From contig NC_092052.1 of NCBI RefSeq assembly GCF_003086295.3, positions 79,714,834 to 79,778,833 of the forward strand: 64,000 nucleotides of DNA, read 5' to 3'. The notes under the pieces are model-generated. The model ran no database searches. It was not told where the DNA came from and worked only from the letters and a program-made list of their open reading frames with translations. Positions 31,963 through 44,297 of the stretch are shown one piece after another (within the stretch, counting starts at the first letter, position 1; the number at the start of each line of letters is the position of its first letter). The translations under genes and the position numbers were made by a program. The stretch comes from Arachis hypogaea. Lineage: Eukaryota > Streptophyta > Magnoliopsida > Fabales > Fabaceae.

Positions 31963-32769
31963 CAACTCCACATATTTCTCTATATTTTTGACACTCATCC
32001 TCATATCATGTATGCATTCTTTCATGAGAAGTTCAAGAGCTGATGGTTCTTGATATAAATAAGGAGATGGTGGCTTTTGATATGAATAAGAAAGAGATGA
32101 TGGTTCTTCATAAGAGTAAAAAGAGGATGGTTCTTGGTATGAATAGGGAGATGGTGGCTCTTGATATGAGTAGAAAGATGATGGTTCTTAATATGGATAG
32201 AGAGGTGGTGGTTCTTGGTATGAATATGGAGATGGTGATTCTTGATAGTTGGAACATAAAGCACTGAAGTTTCTTTGATTTTGACTTTTCCAACCAAAAT
32301 TTGGGTAGTTTCTCTATCCACAATAATGAGAATCACTCCTTAGGTGTGAGTAGTAACCCACGTAATCTCTCTCCATTATTTTTCCTTAGCACAAAGCACC
32401 AAACAGAATTAAACGCACCATGTGGACATAAAGGAAAATAAAATAAAATATAAAATAAAGTGAAAATAAAAGAAAAATAAAATAAAGAAAATAAACTGAA
32501 TAATTAAGAAAATAAAATAACTAATAAGCAAAAATGAGTATAAGATTTAAACTCAATAAATAAAATAACTAGGAAGAATAAAACAACGAAGGGGATACCA
32601 AACTTAATTTCAGAAATTAAGAGAAAAAATTTAAATAAAATAAATCAATTTTTTTTGAAAATTTAAATAAATAAGTTAAATTAAATTAAAGCAAAAACGC
32701 CTAATCTAAGAAATCAAACAACCAGTAGTTGTCAATCACAGTGAATCCCCGGCAACGGCACCAAAAATT
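31963..32769 (-). pseudogene. E0 5' interior: YQEPPS-repeat ORF remnant, leader and primer site
   Basis: Minus strand 32335 to 32040 encodes at least six imperfect repeats of Y-S-Y-Q-E-P-P/S-S after a segment containing NYPNFGWKSQNQRNF, with two in-frame stops near its start. The repeat resembles the Tyr/Pro/Gln-rich N-terminal parts of ORF1 in D, E2 and E3. 32340-32745 is an AT-rich leader. Primer binding site at 32746-32763 (minus TGGTGCCGTTGCCGGGGA, one mismatch to tRNA-Asp complement). Confidence 0.6.
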
Positions 32770-33172
32770 TGATGCGGAATTTATAACCCACAAACTAACT
32801 GGCAAGTGCACCTGGTCTTACCAAGTAATACCTCAGCTGAGTGAGGGTCGATCACACGAGGATTGATGGATTAAGCAAAAATAATTGAGTGATTGGCTTT
32901 TCAATGCTGTTAGAATCATGTCAATTGGACCTCTGTAGCTCGAGTTATTCCTGTTGGAGTGCAGGGAGGTCAAGGTTGACAGCATCATTCACTTTCTTCT
33001 CTTTTTCTATAGAAGCTCCATCAAATCCATCCGAATGCTACCTGAAATAAACAGAATTGCATACAACTCAAAGTAGCATCCATAGTGGCTAAAAGATATT
33101 TAAATCTTGATTAAACTCAACAATTTGAATGCAAATTTACTAGGAAAAGATAGAAAAGATGCTCACGCATCA
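32770..33172 (-). repeat. E0 5' LTR (LTR f), internally deleted
   Basis: 403 bp, TGATGCGTGAGC at 33172 to CCGCATCA at 32770 on the minus strand; the ends form a perfect 6-bp inverted repeat TGATGC/GCATCA. Much shorter than other LTRs here because the palindrome cluster and surrounding part seen in LTR g are missing. Confidence 0.75.
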
Positions 33173-34258
33173 CTGGCGTCCAACACCTAAAAAGGAGTCC
33201 AAAGTTGGCGTTCAACGCCCAAGAAGGGTACTAGCTCGCGAAGTCAACCTTAGCTCAGCATAAATACTCACAAAGTGGGCCACAGAAGTGGATTTTCGCA
33301 CTATCAACCCAGTTTATCCTATTTCTATAATCCTTAGTTATTAGATTAGTATATATAGGAGAAGATCACCCATGTTTAGGATCTTCTACCTCATCTTTAC
33401 CTATTCGAACATTTCATTACTTTTATGTAACCTATGAGTCACTAACCTCCTAGGTTAAGGTTAGGAGCTCTGTTGACTTTTATGGATTGATAATATCATT
33501 GTTCTATTTCAATCTATGATTGATTTTATTCTAAGATGAATCTTCGTTCTTCATCCTAATGAATTAGGAGTGTAACTTGACCGTCATCCCTATTCTACAT
33601 GGGTTCTTAGAGAGTAACTTGATGGGATAGTATTGAACCACAAGCTTGATTATACATCTCTTAAACGGCTAATCCATGACTTTGTTGGGGACTTGGAGAC
33701 ATCAGTTCAGCCAAGGTACGGGGCGATTAGGGCCATTGTAGTATAGGCTAGAATTGTGGAGCAACGTTCTCTGATCCGGAAGATCCGATCTTGTCTGTAG
33801 TGCTTTGAGTAGGATCACCAAGCGAATGGACTGCTAGAGCTTCATCCCTGTTCAGATTAGATGACCAATGACCTGGCGTTTGATCTAAGGCAGAGGAGAT
33901 TAATGACCACTAACCTAGTGTTAGTCACTTACAGCCTGCCATGGAATGAATCATCAGAAGCTGAAGTAGACAGTGAGAAAAGTTGATCCAGAAGGAAGAA
34001 ACATCTCCGAAGCCTCAACCATTCTCTTATCATTGATTTCACACCAATTAAGTAATTCTATCTTTATTCTGTTTTATGCGTTTTTCACAACAACTATATT
34101 TTTTATCCACCTGACTAAGACCTACAAGGTATCCATTGCTTGATCAATCCAACAATGTCCATGGGATCGACCCTCACTCACCTGAGGTATTACTTGGACG
34201 ACCTGGTGCACTTGCCAGTATATCTGTGCGAATATTGCGGAGTCAATTTCATGCACCA
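33173..34258 (+). repeat. E6 5' LTR, 5'-truncated
   Basis: Matches 59970-61019. Begins abruptly at the E0 LTR end inside the GGCGTTCAACGCC-type cluster (33173-33230). TATA-like TATATATA at 33350-33357. Ends ATGCACCA. Confidence 0.8.
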
Positions 34259-35690
34259 AGTTTTTGGCGTCATTGCCGAGGAATGTTCGAGTTTGACAAA
34301 CTACCGAACTATTTTGTTGGTTAGATTAGGTACTTTTATGGTTTACTTGCTCTTTTAATTCTGTTTCTTGCTTTATTTTCCAAAAATTTTTTCAAAACCT
34401 TTATCTGTTTTTGACCATCTATTTCCTTTTGAGTTTTCTATTTTGAGTCTTACCTATTTCTTATTTCCTTTTTCAAACATTTTTGAAAATATTTTCTTTT
34501 CTTTGGTAATCTTTGTTTTTTGTTTGAGTATTGTGTCAGTCCTTAAGTTTGGTGTCTCTTTTTATCTTTGGTCCCTTTGGTACTATTGGTTTGTCTTTTC
34601 TTGAGTTTTTAGAAAATTGTTCTTGTTTTTCTTCTTGGTATTCGAACTGTTCTTGTTACTTTCTTTTATTTGATGTCAAATTCTTTAAGTTTGATGTCTT
34701 TTGGTGTTTATCTTGCAAATTTTGAAAAATTAGTGTCTTAGATTTTAAAATTTTAAGTTTGGTGTCTTTTTGTGTTTTTCTTTTCTTAAATTTTTGAAAA
34801 CGTGTTCTTGAGTGTTCTTCATTGTGTTCAAATTGTTCTTGGTGTTTTTCTTTCTTTGATCTTAAAATTTTTGTGTTTTTCCTTCAAAAATTTCGAAAAT
34901 CATAACCGTTGATTTCAAAAATTTTTAAGTTTGGTGTTTCCTTGTTAAGTACAGTTTAATTTTTAAATTTTAAATCCTATCTTTTCAAATCTTTTTCAAA
35001 ATCTTTTCAAATCTTTATCTTATCTTTTTATCTTTCTTTGAATTTTAAAAAGATCCTATCTTATATTATTTTAAATATAATTTTAAAATTCGAATTTCAA
35101 AATCTTTATCTTATCTTAAATCAATTTCAAATTTCAAAATCAAATCTTTTTCAAAATTCAAATTCACAAATTTTCAAAATCAGATCCTTTCAAATGTTGT
35201 CTTTCTAGATTATTGATCTTTAAAATTTCAAATTTGAATTTTAAATCTTTAAATTTAAAATTTCAAAATCTCAAATTTAAATTTCAAATCTTTTAAATTT
35301 TTCAATCTTATCTTATCTAGTTTGACTCTTTCTTTTAAATTTTAAATTTCAAATCTTTTCTTTCTTTTCAAATTCAAAATTCAAATCTTTTTGTTTGACG
35401 TTCTCTTTTTGAATTTTAAAATTTTCAAAATCAAATATGTTATCTTTCTTTTCAAATCTTGTTAGTTAATTGTTTGTCTTTCTTTTTTAATTTCAAAAAA
35501 TTTTAAATCCCTTTCTTTCTAATTTTTTATTTTATTCTCGAATTTTTTAATTAAATTTTCTATTTTTATTTATTATTTTTTATTTTAAAAAAAATTAAAT
35601 TTTTAAATTCTTTTTCCCTCTTTAATCTTCGAATTCTCCCTCTTTATTCTCGTCTATTTCTTTTGGATATATTACTGGGAGCTCCCTATA
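34259..35690 (+). other. E6 primer site and AT-rich leader
   Basis: Primer site TGGCGTCATTGCCGAGGA at 34265-34282 (three changes from the tRNA-Asp complement). Then 1.4 kb of T-rich leader with four AAGTTTGGTGTC-type motifs at 34545, 34687, 34755 and 34927, and long runs of 'tttcaaatctttt' simple sequence at 34980-35640. No ORF. Confidence 0.75.
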
Positions 35691-35699
35691 CTATAAGGT

Positions 35700-36289
35700 C
35701 AACATATTTCTTTAAGGTCAACATAGACCAGGTCCTGCTATTACGGAAAAAGTTCCAGTTTCATAGACACCCACAGGAAGACCCAAGTAAGTTCATCTCC
35801 GACTTCCTATAGTTCTGTGACACTGTAGAGGCCAATGGAGTGGAACCTGAAGTCCCCAGGCTAAAACTCTTACCATTTGCTCTGAATGATCAAGCAAGTT
35901 CATGGTGGCATATTGAAGTTAGAGGAAGTGTGAACACTTGGGATAAGGTTGTTAAGAAATTCCTGAATAGGTTTTCTCCCTCACAGAGATTAACTAAGCT
36001 AGTGACAGATGTTCAGACCTTCAGGCAGAAGGAGAGCGAGTCCCTCCATGTTTCTTGGGAGAGGTACAAGCTAATGTTCAGGAATAGCCCTCCCCATATG
36101 TTCTCAGGATGGGGCAAGACGATCTTCTTCTATGAAGCCATCTCTGAGATAGCCAGGAAGACAGTAGATCACTTTGTAAGCGATTCTCTTTACTTTATAG
36201 AGACACACGTAGAGGCAGATGAGCTCATTGAGATAGCTGTCAACAACTAGCACTTATACTAGGATAGAAGTTCTAAACATGGAGACTGT
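35700..36289 (+). pseudogene. gag: gag fragment of E6
   Basis: Plus frame with gag core similarity: DPSKFISDFL, then after a TAG a stretch FCDTVEANGVEPEV, WDKVVKKFLNRFSP, ESLHVSWERYKLMF, up to a stop at 36248-36250. Several stops break the frame. It is cut by the insertion of E4 at 36290-36294 and continues at 55359. Confidence 0.75.
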
Positions 36290-36664
36290 AGCCGTGATGA
36301 GCGGATATTTTATACGCTTTTTGGGGGTATTTTCATATAGTTTTTAGTAGGATTTAGCTACTTTTTAGTATATTTTTCTTAGTTTTTATGCAGAAATCAC
36401 ATTTCTGGACTTTACTATGAATTTGTGTATTTTTCTTTGATTTCAGGTATTTTCTGGCTGAAATTGAGGGACCTGAGCAAAAATTTGATTCAGAGGCTGA
36501 AAAAGGACTGCAGATGCTGTTGGATTCTGACCTCCCTGTACTCGAACTAGGTTTTCTGGAGCTACAGAAACCCAATTGGCACGCTCTCAAATGCGTTGGA
36601 AAGTAGACATTCAGGGCTTTCCAGAAATATATAATAGTCCATATTTTTCCCGAGTTTTGATGAG

Positions 36665-36790
36665 GTAAACTGGCGTTTAAACGCCAACTTCCTGCCTTAT
36701 TCTAAAGTTAAACGCCAGAAACAGATTCCAAACCAGAGTTAAACGCCACAAACAGGCTGTGACCTGGCGTTTAACTCCAAGAGAAGCCTC
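36665..36790. repeat. GGCGTTTAACGCC palindrome cluster, E4 5' LTR
   Basis: Five units in about 125 bp, including ctggcgtttaaacgccaac, taaacgccagaaac, taaacgccac and ctggcgtttaac. Repeated at 54143-54262 in the 3' LTR. Confidence 0.8.
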
Positions 36791-36906
36791 TACACGTGTA
36801 AAGCTCAATGCTCAGCTCAAGCACACATCAAGTGGGCCTTGAAAGTGAATTTCTGCACTATCTGCACTTAGTTACTTATTTTCTATAACCCTAGCTACTA
36901 GTTTAG

Positions 36907-36913
36907 TATAAAA
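36907..36913 (+). promoter_or_regulatory. TATA box of E4 5' LTR
   Basis: TATAAAA in the LTR about 115 nt downstream of the palindrome cluster; the same box is in the 3' LTR near 54383. Expected to drive the genomic RNA. Confidence 0.55.
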
Positions 36914-37880
36914 ACTACTTTTAGAGATTTATTTTGTACCTCATGACATTTCACATCTGAATTTTGTATCCTCTACGGCATGAGTCTCTAAACTCCATGG
37001 TTGGGGGTGAGGAGCTCTGCTGTGTCTCGATGGATTAATGCAATTACTTCTGTTTTCTATTCAATCACGCTTGTTTCTGTTCTAAGATACTCGCTCGTAC
37101 TTAACCATGATGAATGTGATGATCCATGACACTCATCACAATTCTCAACCTATGAATGTGTGCCTGACAACCATTTCCGTTCTACCTTAGATTGAGTGTG
37201 TATCTCTTTGATTCCTGGTTCACGTGTTTGATTGCATCTCCTGACAACAGAGCATTCGAATCCGTGAGATCAGAGTCTTCGTGGTATAGGCTAGAATTAT
37301 TGGCGGCCATTCCTGAGATCCCGAAAGTCTAAACCTTGTCTGTGGTATTCCGAGTAGGATCCGGGAAGGGATGACTGTGACGAACTTCAAACTCATGAAT
37401 GCTGGGCGCAGTGACAGTGTGCAAAAGGATCAATGGATCCTATTCCAACATTAGTGAGAACCGACAGATGATTATCCATGTACGTGGACCCTTTTCACTG
37501 AGAGGACGGCTAGTAGCCATTGACAACGGTGATCCACCAACATACAGCTTGCCATGGAAGGAGCCTTTCGTGCGTGAAGAAGACAGTAGGAAAGCAGAGA
37601 TTTAGAAGACAGAGCATCTCTGGAAACTCAGTCTGTTTCTCATTACTGAATCATGAGTAACCTTTATTTCATGTTATTTAGTTTTCATAAACAAAAGTAA
37701 TTTTTATCATTAATCTCCTGACAAATATTTACAAGATAACCATAGATTGCTTCAAGCCAACAATCTCTGTGGGATCGACCCTTACTCACGTAAGGTATTA
37801 ATTGGACGACCCACTGCACTTGCTGGTTAGTTGTGCGGAGTTGTGAAAAGTGTGAATCACAATTTCGTGCACCAAGTTTT

Positions 37881-38679
37881 TGGCGCCGTTGCCAGGGATT
37901 GTTCGAGTTTGGACAACTGACAGTTTATTTTGTTGCTTAGATTAGGAAAAATTTACTTTTTTAGTTCAGAGTCACTAAAATTGTGTCTTCTATTGTTGTT
38001 TTTGGTTGAAACTTTTTTTTTAAATCCTTATTTTTTTTTTCAAATTTTTTCGAAAATTTTTATAAACTAATAATTGAGTTTTTCTGTTTGAGTTTAGTTT
38101 CATATTTTAAGTTTGGTGTCAATTGCATGATTTTATTTTTCTTTTAATTTTTTTCGAATTATTAGTGCTCAGAATATAAAAATTTTTAAGTTTGGTGTCC
38201 TTTGTGTCTCTGTTTTCTAAAAAAATTTTTCAAAAGTTGTTCTTAGCGTTCATCGTGATATTCAAAGTTTTCCTGTTTGTTTCCCTTGTTTTGATCTAAA
38301 AATTTAAGTTTGGTGTCATTTTTACTATTTTTCTCTTTCTTCAATAAACTCAAAAATATCTTTTCTTTTTATTTCAATTAATTTTACGAATTTTCCTTTA
38401 AAAGTTCAGATTTTTATTTTAAAACTTTTTATTCTATCTTATCTTCATTTTGAAATTTCAAAATTCAAAATCTTTTTCAAAAATCATATCCAAAGTTTTT
38501 CAAATCTTCTTAATTAAGTAATTATCTTACTTTTCGATATTTATATTTTAATTTCTAATTATTTTATTTTACCTTATTATTTTTATTTATTTTTAATTAT
38601 TCGGTTTGTTTCTACTTAAATAAAATAAAAACAAAAATATATTTTATTTGCAATTCATATCAACTTTCGTTTATCCATC
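37881..38679 (+). other. E4 primer binding site and leader
   Basis: Primer site TGGCGCCGTTGCCAGGGA at 37881-37898, one change from the tRNA-Asp complement. Then 780 nt of T-rich leader with AAGTTTGGTGTC at 38109-38120, 38188-38199 and 38306-38317. No ORF. Confidence 0.85.
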
Positions 38680-39580
38680 ATGGACCTAAATGGAAATGAA
38701 CAGTCCAGAAGGACTCTGGGGTCATATGCTAACCCCATTACTGCTGCATATGGGAGTAGCATCTGTATACCTCCCATCAAAGCAAGCAGTTTTGAGTTAA
38801 ATCCTCAGCTCATTGTCATGGTGCAGCAAAATTGCCAGTGTTCCAGTCTTCCACAGGAAGAACCTACTGAGTTTCTAGCACAGTTCTTGCAAATTGCTGA
38901 CACAGTACATGACAAGGAAGTAGATCAGGATGTCTACAGATTATTACTGTTTCCATTTGCTGTAAAAAGATCAAGCTAAGAGGTGGTTAAATAATCAACC
39001 TACAGCAAGCATAAGAACATGGAAACAGTTATCAGACAAATTCCTGAATCAATATTTCCCTCCAAAAAGGATGACACAGCTAAGGCTGGACATCCAAGGC
39101 TTTAAACAAGAGGATGATGAATCCCTTTATAACACCTGGGAGAGGTACAGAGGGATGCTAAGGAAATGCCCCTCTGAAATGTTTTCAGAGTGGGTGCAAT
39201 TAGACATCTTCTTCTACGGGCTTACAGAAAAAACTCAGGTATCTCTAGACCACTCAGCTGGTGGAACTATACACATGAGAAAGACTATTGAAGAGGCTCA
39301 AGAGCTTATCGATATAGTTACTAGAAATTAGCATCTATACATAAGTAATGAGTCCTCCATAAAAGAAGAAGCTAAGGCAGTATCAACTGACTTTAGTCCT
39401 CAGGAACAAGTTGCTGAACTCAATCAGCAACTATCTTCTATAACAAGGCAGTTAGCAGAATTTAAGGAGATGCTACAAGAAACCAAAAACGCTAACAAGG
39501 AAATGGAATCATAATTGAATCAAACAAAATAGCAGTTATCAAAACAAATAACAGAGGAGTGCCAAGCAGTTCAATTAAGA
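38680..39580 (+). pseudogene. gag: gag of E4
   Basis: ATG at 38680 (MDLNGNEQSRR). The first 100 codons contain the gag core start (FLAQFLQIADTV, DVYRLLLFPFAV); a frameshift near 38970 moves to another frame with WERYRGMLRKCPSEMF and LDHSAGGTIHMRKTIEEAQELIDIV; a TAG at 39329-39331 follows, then a Gln/Glu-rich coiled-coil-like tail (about 39400-39520). Homologous to E1's gag. Confidence 0.85.
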
Positions 39581-40546
39581 AGTGGAAAAATATTAAATAC
39601 CTCAACTCAAAGCAGCAGAAAGCCAAGAAAAGAATAGCTGACAGAGGATGAGCAACCTATACCCAAAATCCCTCTGAGGACAGTAAGACCCCAGAGAGGT
39701 ATAAGTCTGGCGTTCAAACACCAAAAAGGGTTAAAAACTGGCGTTAAACGCCCAATCCATGTCTAGTTCTGGCGTTCAAACGCCAGAAAAGGGTAGGAAT
39801 CTAGCGTTAAATGCCCAATCCATGTCCAGTTCTGGCGATCAAATGCCAGTGAGGGATCTGACACCTGCAAGTGCTGATAATAACTCCCTTAAGAAGGCTT
39901 CTCAACCTGCCTCTGTTGGAAATAAACCTGCAGCAACTAAGGTTGAAGAATATAAAGCCAAAATGCCTTATCCTTAGAAGCTCTGCCAAGCGGAACAGGA
40001 TAAACAATGTGCCCGCTTTGCAGACTATCTCAAGACTCTTGAAATAAAGATTCCATTTGCAGAGGCACTTGAGCAAATACCCTCTTATGCTAAGTTCATG
40101 AAAGAGATCTTAAGTTATAAGAAGGATTGGAGAGAAACAGAAAAAGTTTTTCTCACTGAAGAATGCAGTGCAGTCATTCTAACAAGCTTTCCAGAAAAGC
40201 TTAAGGATCCCGGAAGCTTTATGATACCATGCACATTAGAGGGTACTTGTACCAAGAGAGCTCTATATGACCTTGGGGCAAGTATAATCTGATCCCTGCA
40301 TCCACTATTAGAAAGCTTGGCTTGACTGAAGAGGTCAAACCAACCCGGATATGTCTTCAACTTGCTGATGGCTGCATTAAATATCCATCAGGCATAATTG
40401 AGGACATGATTATCAAGGTTGGGCCATTTGCCTTTCCCACTGACTTTGTAGTGCTGGAAATAGAGGAGCACAAAAGTGCAACTCTCATTCTAGGAAGACC
40501 TTTCCTAGCAACTGGACAAACCCTCATTGATGTCCAAAAAGGGTAA
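39581..40546 (+). pseudogene. pol: Linker and aspartic protease of E4, frameshifted
   Basis: 39581-39980: linker containing a GGCGTT(C)AAACGCC cluster (39708-39850) within the reading frame. 39980-40290: protease N-terminal flank ending ALYDLGASI at the catalytic Asp. A one-base loss near 40285-40290 shifts the frame, and the rest of the protease (RKLGLTEEV … LGRPFLATGQTLIDV) continues to a TAA at 40544-40546. The active-site motif DLGAS is intact apart from the shift. Confidence 0.85.
39708..39850. repeat. GGCGTTCAAACGCC cluster inside E4 gag-protease linker
   Basis: Five units (ctggcgttcaaacacc, ctggcgttaaacgccc, ctggcgttcaaacgccag, ctagcgttaaatgccc, ctggcgatcaaatgcc) about 30 bp apart, in coding DNA. 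Same palindrome as in the LTRs. Confidence 0.75.
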
Positions 40547-41905
40547 GTGACCTTAAGAGTCAATGAGGATGAGTTCAGGCTGAATGTTGTTGAGGCAATG
40601 AAGCATCCAGACACATCAAAAGACTGCATGAGTGTTGATATTATTGACTCCCTGGTAGAAGAGATCAACATGGCTGAGAGTCTCGAATCAGAGCTAGAAG
40701 ACATCTTTAAAGATGTTCAGCCTAATTTGGAGGAATCAGACGAAATAAAAGAGCCTCTGAAAATTCCTCAAGAAGAGGAGAAACCTCCTAAACCCGAGCT
40801 CAAACCACTACCACCATCCCTGAAATATGCATTTCTGGGAGAAGGTGATACTTTTCCGGTGATCATAAGCTCTGCTTTAAATCCACAGGAAGAGAAAGCA
40901 CTACTTCAAGTGCTAAGGACACACAAGACAGGTCTTGGATGGTCCATAAGTGATCTTAACGGGATCAGCCCAGCAAGATGCATGCACAAGATCCTATTGG
41001 AGGACAATGCTAAGCCAGTGGTTCAACCACAGAGGCGGCTAAATCCAGCCATGAAGGAGGTGGTGCAGAAAGAGGTCACCAAGTTACTGGAGGCTAGGAT
41101 TATTTATCCTATTTTTGATAGCCCCCGGGTGAGCCCTGTCCAAGTTGTCCCCAAGAAGGGAGGCATGATAGTGGTTCATAATGAAAAGAATGAACTGGTT
41201 CCCACAAGAACAGTTACAGGGTGGCGTATGTGTATCGATTATATAAGGCTCAATACAGCCACCAGGAAGGATCACTTTCCTTTACCATTCATAGACCAAA
41301 TGCTAGAGAGACTAGCAGGTCATGAATATTATTGCTTTTTGGATGGCTATTTAGGTTACAACCAAATTGCAGTAGATCCTCAGGACCAAGACAAAACAGC
41401 ATTCACATGTCCTTCTGGAGTGTTTGCCTACAGAAGGATGCCTTTTGGTCTGTGCAATGCACCTGCAACCTTTCAGAGGTGCATGCTCTCTATCTTCTCT
41501 GATATGGTAGAGAAATTTCTGGAAGTCTTCATGGATGACTTTTCAGTATTTGGAGACACATTCAGCTCCTGCCTTGACCATTTAGCACTTGTTCTGAAAA
41601 GATGCCAAGAGACTAACCTAATTTTAAAATGGGAAAAATGTCACTTTATGGTGACTGAAGGAATTGTCCTTGGGCATAAAATTTCAAACAAGGGAATAGA
41701 GGTGGATCAAGCTAAAGTGGAAGTAATTGAAAAATTACCACCACCTGCCAATGTTAAGGCAGTCAGAAGCTTTCTGGGGCATGCAGGATTCTATAGGAGG
41801 TTTATAAAGAATTTTTCAAAAATTGCAAAACCTCTGAGCAATCTGCTAGCTACTGACACGCCATTTGTGTTTGACACAGAGTGTCTGCAAGGTTTGAAAC
41901 TCTGA
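40547..41905 (+). pseudogene. pol: Reverse transcriptase of E4
   Basis: In frame with the end of the protease after the TAA at 40544-40546. 452 codons: acidic linker, then RT with WRMCIDYIRLNTATRKDHFPLP, CFLDGYLGYNQI (first catalytic Asp), RMPFGLCNAPATFQ and FMDD at 41528-41539 (the catalytic pair; F for the usual Y or V is common in plant Ty3 elements). The connection RSFLGHAGFYRRFIKNFS leads toward RNase H; the frame ends at 41905 through a one-base shift near 41885. The RT core itself is uninterrupted. Confidence 0.92.
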
Positions 41906-42577
41906 AAGCTAAGCTGGTCACAGCACCAGTTATTTCTGCACCAGACTGGACATTACCATTCGAACTAATGTGTGATGCCAGTGACCATGCCATTGGTGCA
42001 GTACTGGGACAGAGGCATAACAAGCTTCTGCATATCATTTATTATGCTAGCCATGTTTTAAATGATGCACAGAAAAATTACACAACCACAGAAAAAGACC
42101 TGCTTGCAGTGGTTTATGCCATTGACAAGTTTAGATCATACTTAGTAGGATCAAAAGTGACTGTGTACACTGACCATGCTGCTCTTAAATATCTACTTAC
42201 AAAGCAGGATTCAAAACCCAGGCTCATAAGATGGGTGTTGCTTCTGCAAGAGTTTGATATAGAAATAAGAGACAGAAAAGGGACAGAGAACCAAGTGGCC
42301 GATCATCTGTCCCGGATAGAACCAGTAGAAGGGGCGTCCTCCCCCTCTATTGAGATCTCTGAAACCTTTCCGGATGAGCAATTATTTGCCATTCAGGAAA
42401 CACCATGGTTTGCAGACATTGCAAACTATAAAGCTGTAAGATTCATACCCAAAGAGTACAACAGGCAGCAAATAAAGAAATTGATTTCTGATGCAAAGTA
42501 CTACTTATGGGATGAACCATATCTCTTTAAGAGATGTGCAGATGGAATAATCCGTAGATGTGTGCCCAATGAAGAGG
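41881..42577 (+). pseudogene. pol: RNase H and start of integrase of E4, cut by E3
   Basis: New frame after the shift. RNase H acidic residues are present: [30 protein letters not shown] and NQVADHLSR. Then the linker to integrase ([21 protein letters not shown] … IRRCVPNEE). Broken at 42573-42577 by the E3 target duplication agagg and resumed at 50921. Confidence 0.92.
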
Positions 42578-44297
42578 TGATAATGGATAATTGCTCGATG
42601 GTTTAGATTTTCTTCTTATAGAAAGAATTACTTTGTTGTAAGCATAGCTCCAAACCAACAAACAATTCCCACATCAAAAATATTGGTTGTCACAAATAAC
42701 AAACCCCAAATAAGAATTAACCGAAGTATTTAGACTCCAGGTCATCTCACAAGGAATTGCAATGAAGTGATCAATTATTGGCTATGAAGAGCAAGGGGGA
42801 TTGGTTGATAATTGGGCAAGAAAATAAATGGCAAGAAAAGTAAATCAAACAAGTAACTAAAGAAAGCAAGTAATAAAGAGAGACATTCATGGCAAGTGTT
42901 GAGATCATAGGCTTTCTATCCTAGTCATGCAATGATTAATTCATCTTATTTAGTCAACTCCAACAAATAGGGAGAAAGTCAAACAAGACTAATCAATCAT
43001 ACCACAATAATAACAAGAATTTATCTTATTACATCATCTCCAACATTGGAAGAAGGTATCATATTATCTTCCATGAGAGAAAGTCTAATAAGACTAGCTA
43101 ATCTCAATCCAAAAGTCCTAATCAACTTACTAATTAAATTAGCAAAAGATTAGCGTCAATGGAAACAATATTAGCTAACAACTCTAGATCACCAACATAA
43201 GTTGAGTTTTCATGACTCAAGATTGCCTAATTACTCTTTCCAAGCCAAGAATGCTCAAAATCTACTCTAAAGCCCAACCAAGTATTTTGTCAAACACTTG
43301 GTGGGTAATAAAGGAAAGCATAATAAAAGTGTAAGAATAATAAATCTACCAACTACCAATTGCAAGAATTAAAGAAACCCATAACTAACATAAGCAAGAG
43401 ATCAATAATAACAACTAAGATAAGCAATAAAAGAACATGTAAACATAAAATTGCATTAAAGAAAATTAAGATCCAACAATTGTTCATAAACATAAAAATG
43501 GCAAAATAAAGGAAATGACAAGTAAAACTAGAAGAGTAGAGATGTAATAACAAGAAATTAAAACGAAGAACTAAATCAAGACAAGAATTATAACTTGGAT
43601 TTAAGAAATTAAACCTAAACTACCCTAAATTCTAGAGAGGAGAGAGAGCTTCTCTCTCTAGAATTCTACCCTAAAACATGATGAAAACTAAACTATGACT
43701 ACTTTTTTTTCATTCCCTCCTCAATCATTGGGTTCAATAGAATCAGAAATGAGTTGGATTGGGCCCAAAATGCTTCAGAAATCGCTGGGGGGCGATTTCA
43801 CTAAAGTGGACCCACGTGCTCCATCGGCGTGCGTGCGTACATGGCACGTGCGCGCCCCTATGCGTCAGGCAACATATGGCAAATTTTATATCATTTTGAA
43901 GTCCCGGATGTTAGCTTTCCAACGCAACTAAAACCGCCTCATTTGGACCTCTGTAGCTCAAGTTATGGTCGATTGAGTGCCAGAAGGTCGGGCTTGACAA
44001 CTTTATGGTTCCTTCATTTCTTCATGAGTTCTCCCACTTTGCATGCTTTTTCTTCATTCTTTCCATCCAATACTTGCCTTATAAACCTGAAATCACTCAA
44101 CAAACACATCAAGGCATCGACTGGAATTAAAGTGGATTAAATTTAGCTATTTTAAGGCCTAAAAAGCATGTTTTCACATTTACGCACAAATCAAGGGAGA
44201 ATTGCAAAACCATGCTATTTCATTGAATAAATGTGAGAAAAGGTGATAAAATCCCCAAAATTAAGCACAAGATAAACCAAAAAATTGGGGTTTATCA
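42578..44297 (-). repeat. E3 3' LTR
   Basis: 1,720 bp, TGATAAACCCC at 44297 to CATTATCA at 42578 on the minus strand; terminal inverted GATAAACC…GGTTT as in E2 (one arm mutated). A short gcgtgcgtgcgtac/cacgtgcgcgcc cluster at 43810-43868. Very similar to the 5' LTR. Confidence 0.92.

Larger units (their letters stand above)
1800..33172 (-). mobile_element. Element E0: old non-autonomous Ty3/gypsy element, split by E2 and D
   Basis: The 3' LTR (left, ending at 2351) and 5' LTR (32770-33172) share the TGATGCGTGAGC start and the following sequence. Interior pieces are 2352-3370, 21400-22313 and 31963-32769. The two gaps are exactly E2 and D, each with a 5-bp duplication. Own interior is only about 2.7 kb, with no reverse transcriptase or integrase, so it is non-autonomous. 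The left LTR end is unresolved, so no target duplication could be found; the start coordinate is approximate. Confidence 0.65.
36295..37874 (+). repeat. E4 5' LTR
   Basis: 1,580 bp, TGATGAGCGG…GTGCACCA. GGCGTTTAAACGCC-type cluster 36665-36790. TATA box TATAAAA at 36907-36913. Confidence 0.92.

Noticed and set aside
34136..34358. Small ORFs at the end of E6's 5' LTR
   Set aside because: They cross the LTR end and primer site, so cannot be a conserved gene.
43353..43553. Leu-rich small ORF in E3's 3' LTR, repeated at 49975-50175
   Set aside because: It recurs only because the two LTRs are copies; AT-rich sequence gives hydrophobic codons.
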